Shown: positions 23,176 through 31,803 of the stretch, piece by piece
Numbering within the stretch: the first letter of the stretch is position 1
Layout: each line of letters begins with the position of its first letter
Source: WVXT01 sp964345635
GTDB lineage: Bacteria > UBA6262 > WVXT01
DNA length: 31,996 nucleotides
Direction: 5' to 3'
Assembly (NCBI GenBank): GCA_964345635.1
Contig: CAYFRM010000005.1
Location: 1 to 31,996, forward strand
Notes under the pieces: generated by a model
Seen by the model: only the letters and a program-made list of their open reading frames with translations
What the model was told of the DNA's origin: nothing
Databases searched by the model: none
Made by a program: the position numbers and the translations under genes

Positions 23176-23358
23176 TCCTATCAGCATATTACCCGTCAAC
23201 CATACCCGCCTGCCTGGTGCAAGAAAAAATTAACTCCAGGCGAATCTTTCTATTTTTTCTCTTGCCTTAGATAGATCTATTTTCATATAATTTATAAAAC
23301 AAAGAACTTTTTAAAACAAGTGTTGAGATTACTTTAAAATAGAAAGAGATTTCAAAAA

Positions 23359-23431
<73 letters not shown>

Positions 23432-23491
23432 TTGTTTTATTGGGTTATTCTGAAGGTCGGTTTTTGAAAATATTTTCGAGGCTGTCGATAT

Positions 23492-23650
23492 TCAGACATT
23501 TTCATCCACCTTTTGCTTTTTGGTAAACTCAGCCAGTAATTGATTCACCTCTTCGGCCAACTGAGAAAGTTTTTCTGCGATTTCCAAAAGTTCAATAACA
23601 CTGTCTTTTTTCTTCTCAATATTTTCTTTTATAAGTGCATGCCAATTCAT
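23492..23650 (-). CDS. Small helical protein of unknown function (52 aa)
   Basis: On the minus strand, ATG at 23650 opens 52 codons ending TGA at 23492. The product starts MNWHALIKENIEKKKDSV and continues with ELLEIAEKLSQLAEEVNQLL, a heptad-like pattern that suggests one long amphipathic helix or coiled coil. AAAGGAGGG (23658-23666, minus strand) sits 7 nt from the ATG, and a strong promoter lies at 23764-23792, so I think it is expressed. A second frame of 20 codons (23437-23499, minus) overlaps its end and stops just before tRNA-Thr; it may be the stump of a lost partner gene. I do not recognise the protein; an antitoxin-like or regulatory role is only a guess. It is the only minus-strand gene in the window. 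Confidence 0.7.
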   Translation of the reverse strand: MNWHALIKENIEKKKDSVIELLEIAEKLSQLAEEVNQLLAEFTKKQKVDENV

Positions 23651-23763
23651 TCGTTTTCCCTCCTTTTATCCATTAGTACACACACAGACGCAGATAATCC
23701 GCTAAAGTTACGCATACATTACACAATTAATTGGTTTGGTACATGATAGAAGTTTTTCTTTGC

Positions 23764-23792
23764 TTAATACCTCTAAACAGATGATTTGTCAA
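23764..23792 (-). promoter_or_regulatory. Sigma70-type promoter of the 52-aa gene
   Basis: On the minus strand TTGACA (23787-23792) and TATTAA (23764-23769) are 17 bp apart. The start of transcription would lie about 100 nt upstream of the 52-aa gene. Confidence 0.75.
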
Positions 23793-23832
23793 GTACAAAA
23801 TGCTGCATGAAAAATTAAGAATTTTTTATGGG

Positions 23833-23861
23833 TTGAATTTTTTGGGAAATTGTGTTAAAAT
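23833..23861 (+). promoter_or_regulatory. Sigma70-type promoter of the first O-antigen-ligase-like gene
   Basis: TTGAAT (23833-23838) and TAAAAT (23856-23861) are 17 bp apart. Transcription would start near 23868, only about 6 nt before the ATG at 23874, which has no Shine-Dalgarno, so the mRNA may be nearly leaderless. Confidence 0.62.
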
Positions 23862-23873
23862 ATTATACGAATT

Positions 23874-26408
23874 ATGAATAAGAAGCTGATTAAGTATTGC
23901 AATGTAATAATAGAATTTGGTTTGCCCATTTTGGCCTTTCTTATTGCTCTGTCGTTCTATCTGAAGACTTACGATTCCTGCCAGATAAAAATTACCCTTC
24001 TGCATATTGGTGCCACCATTATCGTGGCAGCCTGGATTATCAAGGTCATCGAGAGGGGGAGGCTACTGGAGAATAAGGAACAGCGTCTTTACGCAATTCC
24101 TGCTCTCTTTTTCCTTCTTTCCGGTATCGTTTCTTTCGCCATTTCTCCATTTAGATTTACCAGTTTCGAGGAACTTACCCGGAGGGTCCTGTACATAGGG
24201 ACTTTTCTGATTGCTCTGGTTGAGTTTAACAGTCAAGAAAAAGTAAACAGGATGTTTCGCTGGATACTGGCTGCCACCTTTATTGCTGTTTTTTATGGGT
24301 TGATTCAATTCATGGAGTTGGACCCTTTCATCTGGAAGGCGGCTTTTGGAGATAGAATATTTTCCACTTTTGGCAATCCTAACTTCTTCGCGGCATTCCT
24401 GGTCCTGGTTACCCCTTTACTATTGACATTTTTCGATTTTTCCGAACTGGAGAAGGCAAGCAGGACTGTTGTCTCCCTGGTTCTGGTGGCAACGATTGGC
24501 ATTATCTTTTGCTTTATGCAATTTTTGGGAAAAGTAGGGCTGATGCGCCTGGGAAGTCTGGGAACTCAAGCCTATGTCTTTTTTGTGGAAAATAAGACGT
24601 ATGCCTTCTTCTTTTTACTTCTCTTTTCTTTATTTTTGATGGTTTTAATGAAGATGAAGACGAAAAAGCTTCTGGTTCTCTTTCTGTTTATCGTGTTGAT
24701 TAATCTTATTACAACGAGGACCAAAGCTTCTTATATTGGCTTTGTGGCGGGAGTCTCTTTCTTTACCCTGGTGACTACGCTGTTTATTGTTCCCGCCACT
24801 AAGAAGCAGAAGAAGACTTTTCTGGCAGTTTTTCTTTCGGTCCTTATTCTGGGCACGGGAGGGGCGGTAACCTTTCTTGTAAGGCAGCGAATAGACTCGG
24901 TGCGTTTCCGGGTGTTCACCTGGCTTTCCACTCTGGAAATGATTAAGGATTATCCCGAGGAAGGCACGGCAATTAAGTCAACGCCCGGCAAAGAGCTAAT
25001 GCACGCGTTTCTGGGGACAGGAATCGGCACTTTCAAAATAGTCTACCCTGCTTTCCGGCGTCCGGAGATATTCCATATTGAGGGGAAGCATAATACGGAG
25101 ACAGACCATCCGGAAAATGAATTTATCGAGATATGGTACGATGAGGGGATAGTTGGATTCGGGATATTTCTGTGGTTTCTGTTGGTAATATTTTTCACCG
25201 GGATAAAAAGGTTAATACAGGTTACTGGCTATTCGGCCCAACCCCCTCCGTCTTCCCGGAGTTCCCGGTTGAATCCCCATTCCAGGAAAGGCGGTGGGCT
25301 CAAGATCGGCGCCCGCCTGGAGAAGTTGACCAGACGGCGATATCTACTCATCGGTCTGCTCTCGGGGCTGTTCGGACTTATGGTGCACAATCTTATGTGC
25401 GTGAATATGAGATTTGTATCTTCGGGTTTTGTCTTCTGGCTTTTCCTGGGGCTACTTGGCGGTCAGATAGTAGGGCATAAAGAGAAGACCAATCCCGTTT
25501 TGGAAAATGAGAGGAATCGTAAGTTTTTGAGGAATAAGAGTTCCCGAAAAGTAATCCAGGCGATAATCATAATTTTGACTCTGTTTCTGGTATTTTTCTT
25601 CAGGAGGTTCTTTATAGCCGATATCCACCACAACGTTGCTATTGCTTACTCCAAAGCGGGCAGTTGGGAAAGCGCTTTAAAGCAGTACCAGACTGTTTTG
25701 AGAAATAATCCTTATTATGCGATGACTCACTACTTCATGGGGAATGTCTACAATGATAGATGGAATATGAAAGAAGTTTACGACCCTCGCTGGGATTCTG
25801 TAAAGCTAGAGCAAAAATATTTCTTTCCCCGCATTCATAAATTGCTTTATGGCACAGAAGAAGATCCGAAGAATCCCCGCACTGACGCTGACAGGGCGGT
25901 GGCGAAGTATGCTGACTTAAAGAGGCTAGCCCCCAACTACGTACAGGTCCACTTCCAGGAGGGAAGTCTATATACTAAACTGAAAGATTGGGATAAGGCC
26001 ATAGAAAGTTTTGAGAAGTATTTAGACCTTGACCCTGTGTTCGCTTCTACTTATTTCAAGATGGGCTGGTGCTACGTTCAGAAGAAGGACTGGGTTAAGG
26101 CCGAGGAGGTTTACCTTAAGGCCGTGGAATGGAATCCCAATTTGAACCAGGCGTATATAAATCTGGGCAATGTCTATTTTATGCAAAAGAAGTTCAAAGA
26201 GGCCGAAGAGTCTTTTAAGAAAACAGTTGAGCTGAACAATTCTGACATCGGCGCCCACAGGAGCCTGGCTACTTTTTACTGGAATACAAACAGGCGAGGT
26301 TTGGCCCTGAAAGAATGGAAAAGGATTTTAGAATTGAATCCTGACGATAAACAGGCAAAATCCATAATTGAACAGATGACGGGTCTGAAGCAAAAAGTGA
26401 AAGACTAA
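23874..26408 (+). CDS. O-antigen ligase/polymerase-like membrane protein with TPR tail
   Basis: The first 570 or so residues contain many hydrophobic segments and the Wzy/WaaL (PF04932-like) core: FSTFGNPNFFAAFLVL (about 160-175), TRTKASYIGF, and the periplasmic loop GTGIGTFKIVYPAFRRPEIF followed by HPENEFIEIWYDEGIVG. About five TPRs follow (about 585-825, e.g. AIESFEKYLDLDP). Such proteins move or join polysaccharides onto lipid or protein at the outer face of the inner membrane; whether this one is a ligase, a polymerase or a protein O-glycosyltransferase cannot be told. A Pro/Ser/Arg-rich stretch (about 450-482) is inserted relative to the downstream paralogue. Start ATG 23874 lacks a Shine-Dalgarno and lies close to a promoter. 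The product has 844 residues. Confidence 0.88.
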   Translation: MNKKLIKYCNVIIEFGLPILAFLIALSFYLKTYDSCQIKITLLHIGATIIVAAWIIKVIERGRLLENKEQRLYAIPALFFLLSGIVSFAISPFRFTSFEELTRRVLYIGTFLIALVEFNSQEKVNRMFRWILAATFIAVFYGLIQFMELDPFIWKAAFGDRIFSTFGNPNFFAAFLVLVTPLLLTFFDFSELEKASRTVVSLVLVATIGIIFCFMQFLGKVGLMRLGSLGTQAYVFFVENKTYAFFFLLLFSLFLMVLMKMKTKKLLVLFLFIVLINLITTRTKASYIGFVAGVSFFTLVTTLFIVPATKKQKKTFLAVFLSVLILGTGGAVTFLVRQRIDSVRFRVFTWLSTLEMIKDYPEEGTAIKSTPGKELMHAFLGTGIGTFKIVYPAFRRPEIFHIEGKHNTETDHPENEFIEIWYDEGIVGFGIFLWFLLVIFFTGIKRLIQVTGYSAQPPPSSRSSRLNPHSRKGGGLKIGARLEKLTRRRYLLIGLLSGLFGLMVHNLMCVNMRFVSSGFVFWLFLGLLGGQIVGHKEKTNPVLENERNRKFLRNKSSRKVIQAIIIILTLFLVFFFRRFFIADIHHNVAIAYSKAGSWESALKQYQTVLRNNPYYAMTHYFMGNVYNDRWNMKEVYDPRWDSVKLEQKYFFPRIHKLLYGTEEDPKNPRTDADRAVAKYADLKRLAPNYVQVHFQEGSLYTKLKDWDKAIESFEKYLDLDPVFASTYFKMGWCYVQKKDWVKAEEVYLKAVEWNPNLNQAYINLGNVYFMQKKFKEAEESFKKTVELNNSDIGAHRSLATFYWNTNRRGLALKEWKRILELNPDDKQAKSIIEQMTGLKQKVKD

Positions 26409-26443
26409 TCTTTTCCTGGCCAGCGGCATTTTTTTATTATAAA

Positions 26444-28714
26444 ATGGATTTCGATCGCATAATAAAATATATTTTTTTTCTTGTTCTGTTAATTTGCCCT
26501 CTAATCTTCCTTACCGACACTACCCGCAATCCTTATGTAATTCAAAACGTGGTATTCGCTATTGGTCTCTGTTTAATTCTGGGTATCTGGCTGATAAAGA
26601 GTAATCTCAAACGACAGATTATTTTGCCCAGAACCTACCTGGACAAACCGCTTTTTCTCTTTCTTCTGGTTGCCCTTCTCTCGGTCGTCTATTCGTTCTT
26701 TATCCATCCGAATTTTAAGACGGCTATCGTTTCTTTTGGCGGGAGAAGACTGCTATTCTTATTACTCAATTGCCTGGCGATATTTTATATAACTGTTTAT
26801 CTCCTGCAGGATGAAAAAAATCTCAAAAGGTTGCTCCATATTGGTTTTGTCGTGGGAACGATTGCCTCTTCGTACGCACTGCTCCAGTACGGAGGGATTG
26901 AACCCATATGGCCAATGCAACTGGACCCTTTTGGCACGCGCAGCGTCTCCACTTTTGGCAACCCTAATTTCCTGGCAAGTTATCTGATGTTAATCCTGCC
27001 TGTGGTTGCGGTTCTGGCTGTTTATGAGAAGTCTCTCCTTAAGAAGGTTTTTTTGGGCGGGCTTTTCGTAATCAACTTTTTCGGGCTCCTGGTGACCCGC
27101 ACCCGCAGCGCCTGGCTGGGACTTTTTGTGGCTTTAGTTTTCGTTGCTTTTTATCTGTCCTGCTACCAGCGTTCTCTAATTTCGAGGAATAGAAAATGGC
27201 TATTTCTACTGGTGGGTATTCTGTTTCTGATGATGCTCTATCCAGTAAGGTTTGATGAGCAAAAGGGAAAGAGAGTCAGGGCGGTGACAGTAGTTTTTGA
27301 GAAAGTTAAAAGCATTATCGATTTTAAACAGATGGCCTATGTTCAGAGATTTCTAATCTGGCAATCGGCATATTCCATGTTTAAAGAGAGCCCGGTTTTG
27401 GGCCACGGCTGGGGAAATTTCGAGATTATCTATCCGTTCCATCAAGGAAAATTTCTAAGAATAAAGGAATATTCTCCTTTCCGCACGCATGCCAACAATA
27501 CGCACAATGAGATATTGGAGATAGCTTCCCAGACGGGGATTGTGGGGCTGGGAATATATATCTGGTTATTTATTATCTTTTTTAAAACGGGAATAGGTAG
27601 CTACAGGAAGCTTGATAATGAACATGATAGAATTGTTGCCCTGGGGCTTCTGGGGTCCATCTTGGGAATGCTCGTCGACAATTTGTTGAATGTTTCTTTA
27701 CATTTTCCTATGCCTGCCCTTCTTTTCTGGGTATGGATGGGACTGGTCGTGGGAATAAGCCAGGGGCGTGAAATTTCGGAACGCAGGATTCCCGTTAAGA
27801 AATCGGTTGTCTTGCCGCTGGGAATAGTTCTTGCAGGAGTCGTCATATTTAACATCAGATATTTCCGGGGGGAGTTCCATTATTTCAAGGGCTTTAAGTA
27901 CGCAAAAAATAGCGCCACGCTGGCAAAGGCAGCTAGGGAGTGCGAGCTATCCTATAAGAGTTATCCTCTGAATGTGGACAACAATTATGAACTGGGGAAC
28001 GCTTACGCTCGCCTGGGCGAAAAGGAAAAAGCTATCCGGGCTTACCTTAAGGCAATAGATGCCAACCCTGGTTACGATGAGATATATTCAAATTTGGGAA
28101 TTATGTACGGGCAGACGAATAGAATACCAGAGGCGATTGAAGCTCTAATTAAATCGATTGAGATAAATCCTCTCTCCGCGTCTACCCGCTCTTACCTGGG
28201 GCAGGTATATATCGGAAAAAAAGAATGGGAGAAAGCTGCCGAGCAATATAGAGAGATATTAGAACTTGAGCCGGAAAATGCAAAGGCTAAGACGAATCTT
28301 TCCTATGTCCAGGCGCAGATGGAAAAGAAACCCTCCCCACCGACTCAGGAAATCGACCTTCTATTTGAGAGGGGAGAAGGATATGTGAAGAATAGAGATT
28401 GGAATAGAGCCGAAGAGACTTACCGGAAGATTGTGAATCTTCTTCCGGGAAGCATAAAAGCCCACCTCTATCTGGGTAACGTATATTTTAGTGAAGGTAA
28501 GATAGAAAAAGCAATCAATCAATACGAGAAGATAATTGAACTCTCTCCCGTGTTCAATACCGGAGCGCATAATAACCTCGGCCTCGCCTATCTGGAATTG
28601 AAAAAAGTAGAGCTGGCGAAAGAAGAATTCGAAAAAGTTTTGAAAGTTGACCCCGGAAACGAAGTGGCCAGAAGGAAATTACAAGAGATCGAATCCGGGT
28701 CTGGAGGAGAATAG
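26444..28714 (+). CDS. O-antigen ligase/polymerase-like membrane protein with TPR tail (paralogue)
   Basis: This tandem paralogue of the preceding gene has 756 residues. About ten to twelve membrane segments include the shared motif STFGNPNFLASYLML, then VTRTRSAWLGLF, and the periplasmic loop ESPVLGHGWGNFEIIYPF with THNEILEIASQTGIVGLG. About six TPR-like repeats occupy residues 505-750, with a Pro-rich linker (KKPSPPTQE) between the third and fourth. The start ATG 26444 lacks an obvious Shine-Dalgarno and lies 36 nt after the upstream stop, so the two are probably co-transcribed. Two different acceptor or donor specificities for the pair would explain the duplication, but this is inference. 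Confidence 0.88.
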   Translation: MDFDRIIKYIFFLVLLICPLIFLTDTTRNPYVIQNVVFAIGLCLILGIWLIKSNLKRQIILPRTYLDKPLFLFLLVALLSVVYSFFIHPNFKTAIVSFGGRRLLFLLLNCLAIFYITVYLLQDEKNLKRLLHIGFVVGTIASSYALLQYGGIEPIWPMQLDPFGTRSVSTFGNPNFLASYLMLILPVVAVLAVYEKSLLKKVFLGGLFVINFFGLLVTRTRSAWLGLFVALVFVAFYLSCYQRSLISRNRKWLFLLVGILFLMMLYPVRFDEQKGKRVRAVTVVFEKVKSIIDFKQMAYVQRFLIWQSAYSMFKESPVLGHGWGNFEIIYPFHQGKFLRIKEYSPFRTHANNTHNEILEIASQTGIVGLGIYIWLFIIFFKTGIGSYRKLDNEHDRIVALGLLGSILGMLVDNLLNVSLHFPMPALLFWVWMGLVVGISQGREISERRIPVKKSVVLPLGIVLAGVVIFNIRYFRGEFHYFKGFKYAKNSATLAKAARECELSYKSYPLNVDNNYELGNAYARLGEKEKAIRAYLKAIDANPGYDEIYSNLGIMYGQTNRIPEAIEALIKSIEINPLSASTRSYLGQVYIGKKEWEKAAEQYREILELEPENAKAKTNLSYVQAQMEKKPSPPTQEIDLLFERGEGYVKNRDWNRAEETYRKIVNLLPGSIKAHLYLGNVYFSEGKIEKAINQYEKIIELSPVFNTGAHNNLGLAYLELKKVELAKEEFEKVLKVDPGNEVARRKLQEIESGSGGE

Positions 28715-28726
28715 AAAGAGGATAAC

Positions 28727-28755
28727 TTGACAAGACAGGTGAAATCTGTTAGGAT
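28727..28755 (+). promoter_or_regulatory. Sigma70-type promoter of the outer-membrane protein gene
   Basis: TTGACA (28727-28732) and TAGGAT (28750-28755) are 17 bp apart, starting 13 nt after the preceding stop codon. The leader to ATG 28804 would be about 40 nt. Confidence 0.75.
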
Positions 28756-28803
28756 TATTTGGGTATCATTCAACGACAAAAGATAGTTGACAAGGAGAGA
28801 ATG

Positions 28804-29535
28804 ATGAAAAGAAGACCCTTTCCATTGATTTTGTTGGCGGGATTATTTATTACTTTTCTTTCGCTCATTCATTCTTTCTCGTCCGCAGCGGAGGTAATCG
28901 ATTTGATTGATACCCCCACTCCCCAAATTACCGAACAGGGAGGGTATAACGTGAACTTCCGCTTTTACAGTATGGAAGATGGGGAAGGAAATAACGTCAG
29001 CGGACTTCTGGCGGGTCTATTCTTCGGGGTATTGGAGCATATGAACCTGGGAGTCTATCTGGATACTGAAAATCTCATAGGGAATGAAGATATCAAAATC
29101 AGGCGGCCTCGCCTGTTTGTGAAATTTTATCTCTTCAGCGGCACCGAGTATTTCCCGTCGATTGGCATTGGTTACGATGACCAGGGGCACGGAGCGTATA
29201 GTGATGGAAAGTATGAACAAAGAGAACGGGGTTTCTTTATAGTGCTGTGCAAGGAGAATTTTATTCCCAATATGGAAGTCTGTAGCGGGATTAACGGTTA
29301 CGATTTTGACAGATTCAGGGTGAGAGGATTCGTTAGCCTGTTTTCCAAGGTGTACGAGAATATAATTCCCATGTTGGAATTCGATAATCTGGGTGGAGGA
29401 AAACAGGTGAGGATAAATATAGGTTTGCGTTATTTTATCACGCCCAGTTTGAACGTTGAAATTGCCGGAAGAGATATTGCCCATAGTCAGGGTTTTGATA
29501 GAATTTTTCGCATCGGATATATGAGCGCATTTTAG
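28804..29535 (+). CDS. Outer-membrane beta-barrel protein of unknown role
   Basis: A signal peptide (MKRRPFPLILLAGLFITFLSLIHSFSSAAE) is followed by about 215 residues of alternating strands and by a C-terminal Phe (GYMSAF), typical of BAM-inserted barrels. GGYNVNFRFYS, HMNLGVYLDTENLIG, PRLFVKFYLFSG, PSIGIGYDDQGHG and VRINIGLRYFITPSLNVEIAG look like barrel strands. YjbH-type exopolysaccharide proteins are a possible relative, from general pattern only. ATG 28804 is 4 nt from AAGGAGA; ATG 28801 is also possible. The gene has its own promoter behind the ligase pair, and a surface role with them is plausible. Confidence 0.72.
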   Translation: MKRRPFPLILLAGLFITFLSLIHSFSSAAEVIDLIDTPTPQITEQGGYNVNFRFYSMEDGEGNNVSGLLAGLFFGVLEHMNLGVYLDTENLIGNEDIKIRRPRLFVKFYLFSGTEYFPSIGIGYDDQGHGAYSDGKYEQRERGFFIVLCKENFIPNMEVCSGINGYDFDRFRVRGFVSLFSKVYENIIPMLEFDNLGGGKQVRINIGLRYFITPSLNVEIAGRDIAHSQGFDRIFRIGYMSAF

Positions 29536-29567
29536 AATGAAAGCTAGTTTGTTAATCGCTGAGAAAG

Positions 29568-29811
29568 ATATGCTCGGAATTTGGTTCGGTCGCTCAGAAT
29601 TTTTTGCTCCTTGAGCACCGCCAAAAATCTCAGTAGCTGCAGAGCGATAGCTCTGCTCAAATAAATATTGAGCAAAGCTGACGCTTTGCGGCTACAATCT
29701 TCGATTTTTGGCTAAAAATTCTAATGCTCGCTACACCAAATTCCCTGACATTTAAGAGTATCTCGTTTTTTGACTAAAATTCCAACAGCTCTTCACAAAC
29801 TATCTTTTAAT
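29568..29811. repeat. Composite repeat: element B arms around an A-type unit, then a D right arm
   Basis: Left arm B (about 29568-29632: ATATGCTCGG, ATTTGGTTCG, CACCGCCAAAAATCTCAG) and right arm B (about 29697-29750: TCTTCGATTTTTGGCTAAAA, ACACCAAAT) flank a shortened A unit. The right arm is followed by a D right arm (29760-29811). At 4479 the same B arms flank an unrelated GC hairpin at the same junctions. Confidence 0.82.
29633..29696. repeat. Cloverleaf-like repeat family A, copy 4 (short form)
   Basis: The outer GTAGC/GCTAC stem and the GCAGAGC/GCTCTGC and GCAAAGC/GCTTTGC hairpins are kept. The bifurcated middle module is replaced by a small hairpin GCTCAA/TTGAGC. It sits inside element B. 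Confidence 0.82.
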
Positions 29812-29832
29812 TCTTGGGTAAGGGAGGGTGTA

Positions 29833-30840
29833 TTGGCTGAAGTTGAGGGTTTAGATTTTGAAAAGCCGGTTGTGGAACTGGAAAAGAAGATTGAGGAGCT
29901 AAAGAGACTCGGCGCTGACAATAAAGTTGACTTTTCCAAGGAGATAGAGGGCCTGGAGAAAAAATGCGACAAGCTTAAGAAGGAAATCTTCGGTAATCTC
30001 ACTCCCTGGCAAAAGGTGCAGCTGGCCCGGCATCCCCGGCGTCCCTATACTCTGGATTATATAAATTTGCTGATGAATGATTTCGTAGAACTTCAGGGGG
30101 ACAGGGGTTTTGCCGATGATCCGGCTGTAGTGGCGGGAATGGCTAAGCTTAAGGACGAGACCGTGGTGGTTATTGGCCATCAGAAGGGCCGCACGCTCCA
30201 GGAAAATATGGTGCGAAATTTCGGGATGTCCCATCCGGAAGGGTACCGCAAGGCGTTGCGAGTGATGAAGATGGCTGAGAAATTTTCTCTTCCCGTAATC
30301 AGTTTCATAGATACTCCCGGGGCCTATCCGGGAATCGGGGCAGAAGAGAGAGGCCAGGCGGAGGCGATTGCCCGCAATTTGAGAGCCATGTCAGAGCTGG
30401 AGGTTCCTATTATCGTTGTGGTGGTGGGAGAAGGTGGCAGTGGGGGAGCGCTGGGAATCGGCGTGGGCGACAAGGTATTGATGCTGGAAAATGCTATCTA
30501 TTCGGTTATCTCTCCCGAAGGTTGCGCTTCTATTCTCTGGAGGGACGCAGGGAAGGCTCCCGAGGCGGCTCAGGCACTGAAGTTGACCGCTCAGGATTTG
30601 CTGGAATTGAAGGTAATTGACGAAATTATCAGTGAGCCTCTGGGGGGTGTCCATCGGGATATGGAATTTGTAGGAGAGCAGTTGGAAGAAAAGATAAAGA
30701 AATATCTGGAGGAACTGAAAAAACTACCCTTGGAGGAACTGTTGAAAAGAAGGTACCAGAAGTTTCGCCTGTTGGGTGAATTTATAGAATCGGAACCGGC
30801 TAAAAAAGCAAAGATAGAAACAAAAGAAAAGAAGAAATGA
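29833..30840 (+). CDS. accA: Acetyl-CoA carboxylase carboxyltransferase subunit alpha
   Basis: AccA pairs with AccD (at 14572) in the carboxyltransferase of acetyl-CoA carboxylase. TTG 29833 is chosen: AAGGGAGGG lies just before it and the protein then starts MAEVEGLDFEKPVVELEKKI, a normal AccA N-terminus. The frame upstream to 29770 only translates a D repeat arm. The product has 335 residues. Signatures include LTPWQKVQLARHPRRPYTLDYI, GDRGFADDPAVVAG, IGHQKGRTLQENMVRNFGM and the oxyanion region GEGGSGGALGIG. The last 50 residues are lysine- and glutamate-rich. The TGA overlaps the pfkA ATG by 4 nt. Confidence 0.95.
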   Translation: MAEVEGLDFEKPVVELEKKIEELKRLGADNKVDFSKEIEGLEKKCDKLKKEIFGNLTPWQKVQLARHPRRPYTLDYINLLMNDFVELQGDRGFADDPAVVAGMAKLKDETVVVIGHQKGRTLQENMVRNFGMSHPEGYRKALRVMKMAEKFSLPVISFIDTPGAYPGIGAEERGQAEAIARNLRAMSELEVPIIVVVVGEGGSGGALGIGVGDKVLMLENAIYSVISPEGCASILWRDAGKAPEAAQALKLTAQDLLELKVIDEIISEPLGGVHRDMEFVGEQLEEKIKKYLEELKKLPLEELLKRRYQKFRLLGEFIESEPAKKAKIETKEKKK

Positions 30841-31799
30841 AGAAAATTGCTGTTACCACAGCTGGCGGAGACGCCCCGGGAATGAATGCTTGTCTTAGAG
30901 CAGTCGTTCGCTCGGCAATATACTATGGCCTGGAAGTGGTGGGATTTGAAGAGGGGTATGGGGGGCTAATTGAAGAGAAGAAAAAAAGAATGGATTTACG
31001 GTCGGTTAGCGGAATTATCAGCTGGGGCGGGACTATATTAAGGACGAAAAGATGCCCCGAAATGAAGACCAGAAAAGGGATAGAGAAAGCAGCGAGAGTT
31101 TTGAAAAGGAATAGAATCGATGGTTTGATTACCATCGGCGGAGACGGCTCGTTTAGAGGAGGAATAGAACTCTACCGGGCAAGCAGGATACCGGTCGTTG
31201 CTATACCGGCAAGCATTGACAATGATATTGCCGGCACGGAAGATACCATAGGCTTCGATACGGCGGTAAACACTGCGTTAGACTCTATTCAGAAAATTCG
31301 CGATACCGCTTTTTCCCATGAGAGAATTTTTATCATTGAAGTGATGGGCAGAGAAAGGGGATTTATTGCCCTGGCAGTGGGATTGGCTTGTGGGGCAGAA
31401 ATAATCCTGGTGCCGGAAATAAGATATAATCTCAGTAAAATTTCGCGGGAATTAGAAAAGGGCAAAAAGACCGGTAAGAAGAGCAGCATCATTGTTATGG
31501 CCGAGGGAGCAGGAGCTGCCTATGCCATAGCCCATCATATAAGAGACGTTACCGGTTATGAAGTCAGAGTTAGCGTTGTTGGTTATATTCAACGTGGCGG
31601 TTCTCCTACTGCCCGCAGCGTAAATTTGGCCAATCTTTTTGGACATCAGGCGGTGAAGACTTTGCTGAGAACGAAATCGGCGAAGATGGTGGGGTGGGAG
31701 AAAGGGGAGGTTGTGGTTCAGCCTCTGGATTATGTAACGAGACAGAGAAAAGAGATAGATAGGAATCTTTACAGATTGGCTCACATATTGGCAATCTGA
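30837..31799 (+). CDS. pfkA: 6-phosphofructokinase
   Basis: PfkA phosphorylates fructose-6-phosphate to fructose-1,6-bisphosphate. The 320-residue protein has the nucleotide loop TAGGDAPGMNA (8-18), GGDGS (101-105) with Gly at 104 as in ATP-dependent enzymes, the catalytic Asp in SIDND (D128), IEVMGRERGF (substrate Arg) and VGYIQRGGSPTA. At the position equal to E. coli Gly124 (Lys in pyrophosphate-type enzymes) there is Ala125 (IPASIDND), so cofactor choice is a little uncertain; ATP is favoured. It overlaps accA, which suggests translational coupling. Element C begins 5 nt after the stop. Confidence 0.94.
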   Translation: MKKIAVTTAGGDAPGMNACLRAVVRSAIYYGLEVVGFEEGYGGLIEEKKKRMDLRSVSGIISWGGTILRTKRCPEMKTRKGIEKAARVLKRNRIDGLITIGGDGSFRGGIELYRASRIPVVAIPASIDNDIAGTEDTIGFDTAVNTALDSIQKIRDTAFSHERIFIIEVMGRERGFIALAVGLACGAEIILVPEIRYNLSKISRELEKGKKTGKKSSIIVMAEGAGAAYAIAHHIRDVTGYEVRVSVVGYIQRGGSPTARSVNLANLFGHQAVKTLLRTKSAKMVGWEKGEVVVQPLDYVTRQRKEIDRNLYRLAHILAI

Positions 31800-31803
31800 A
31801 GAG

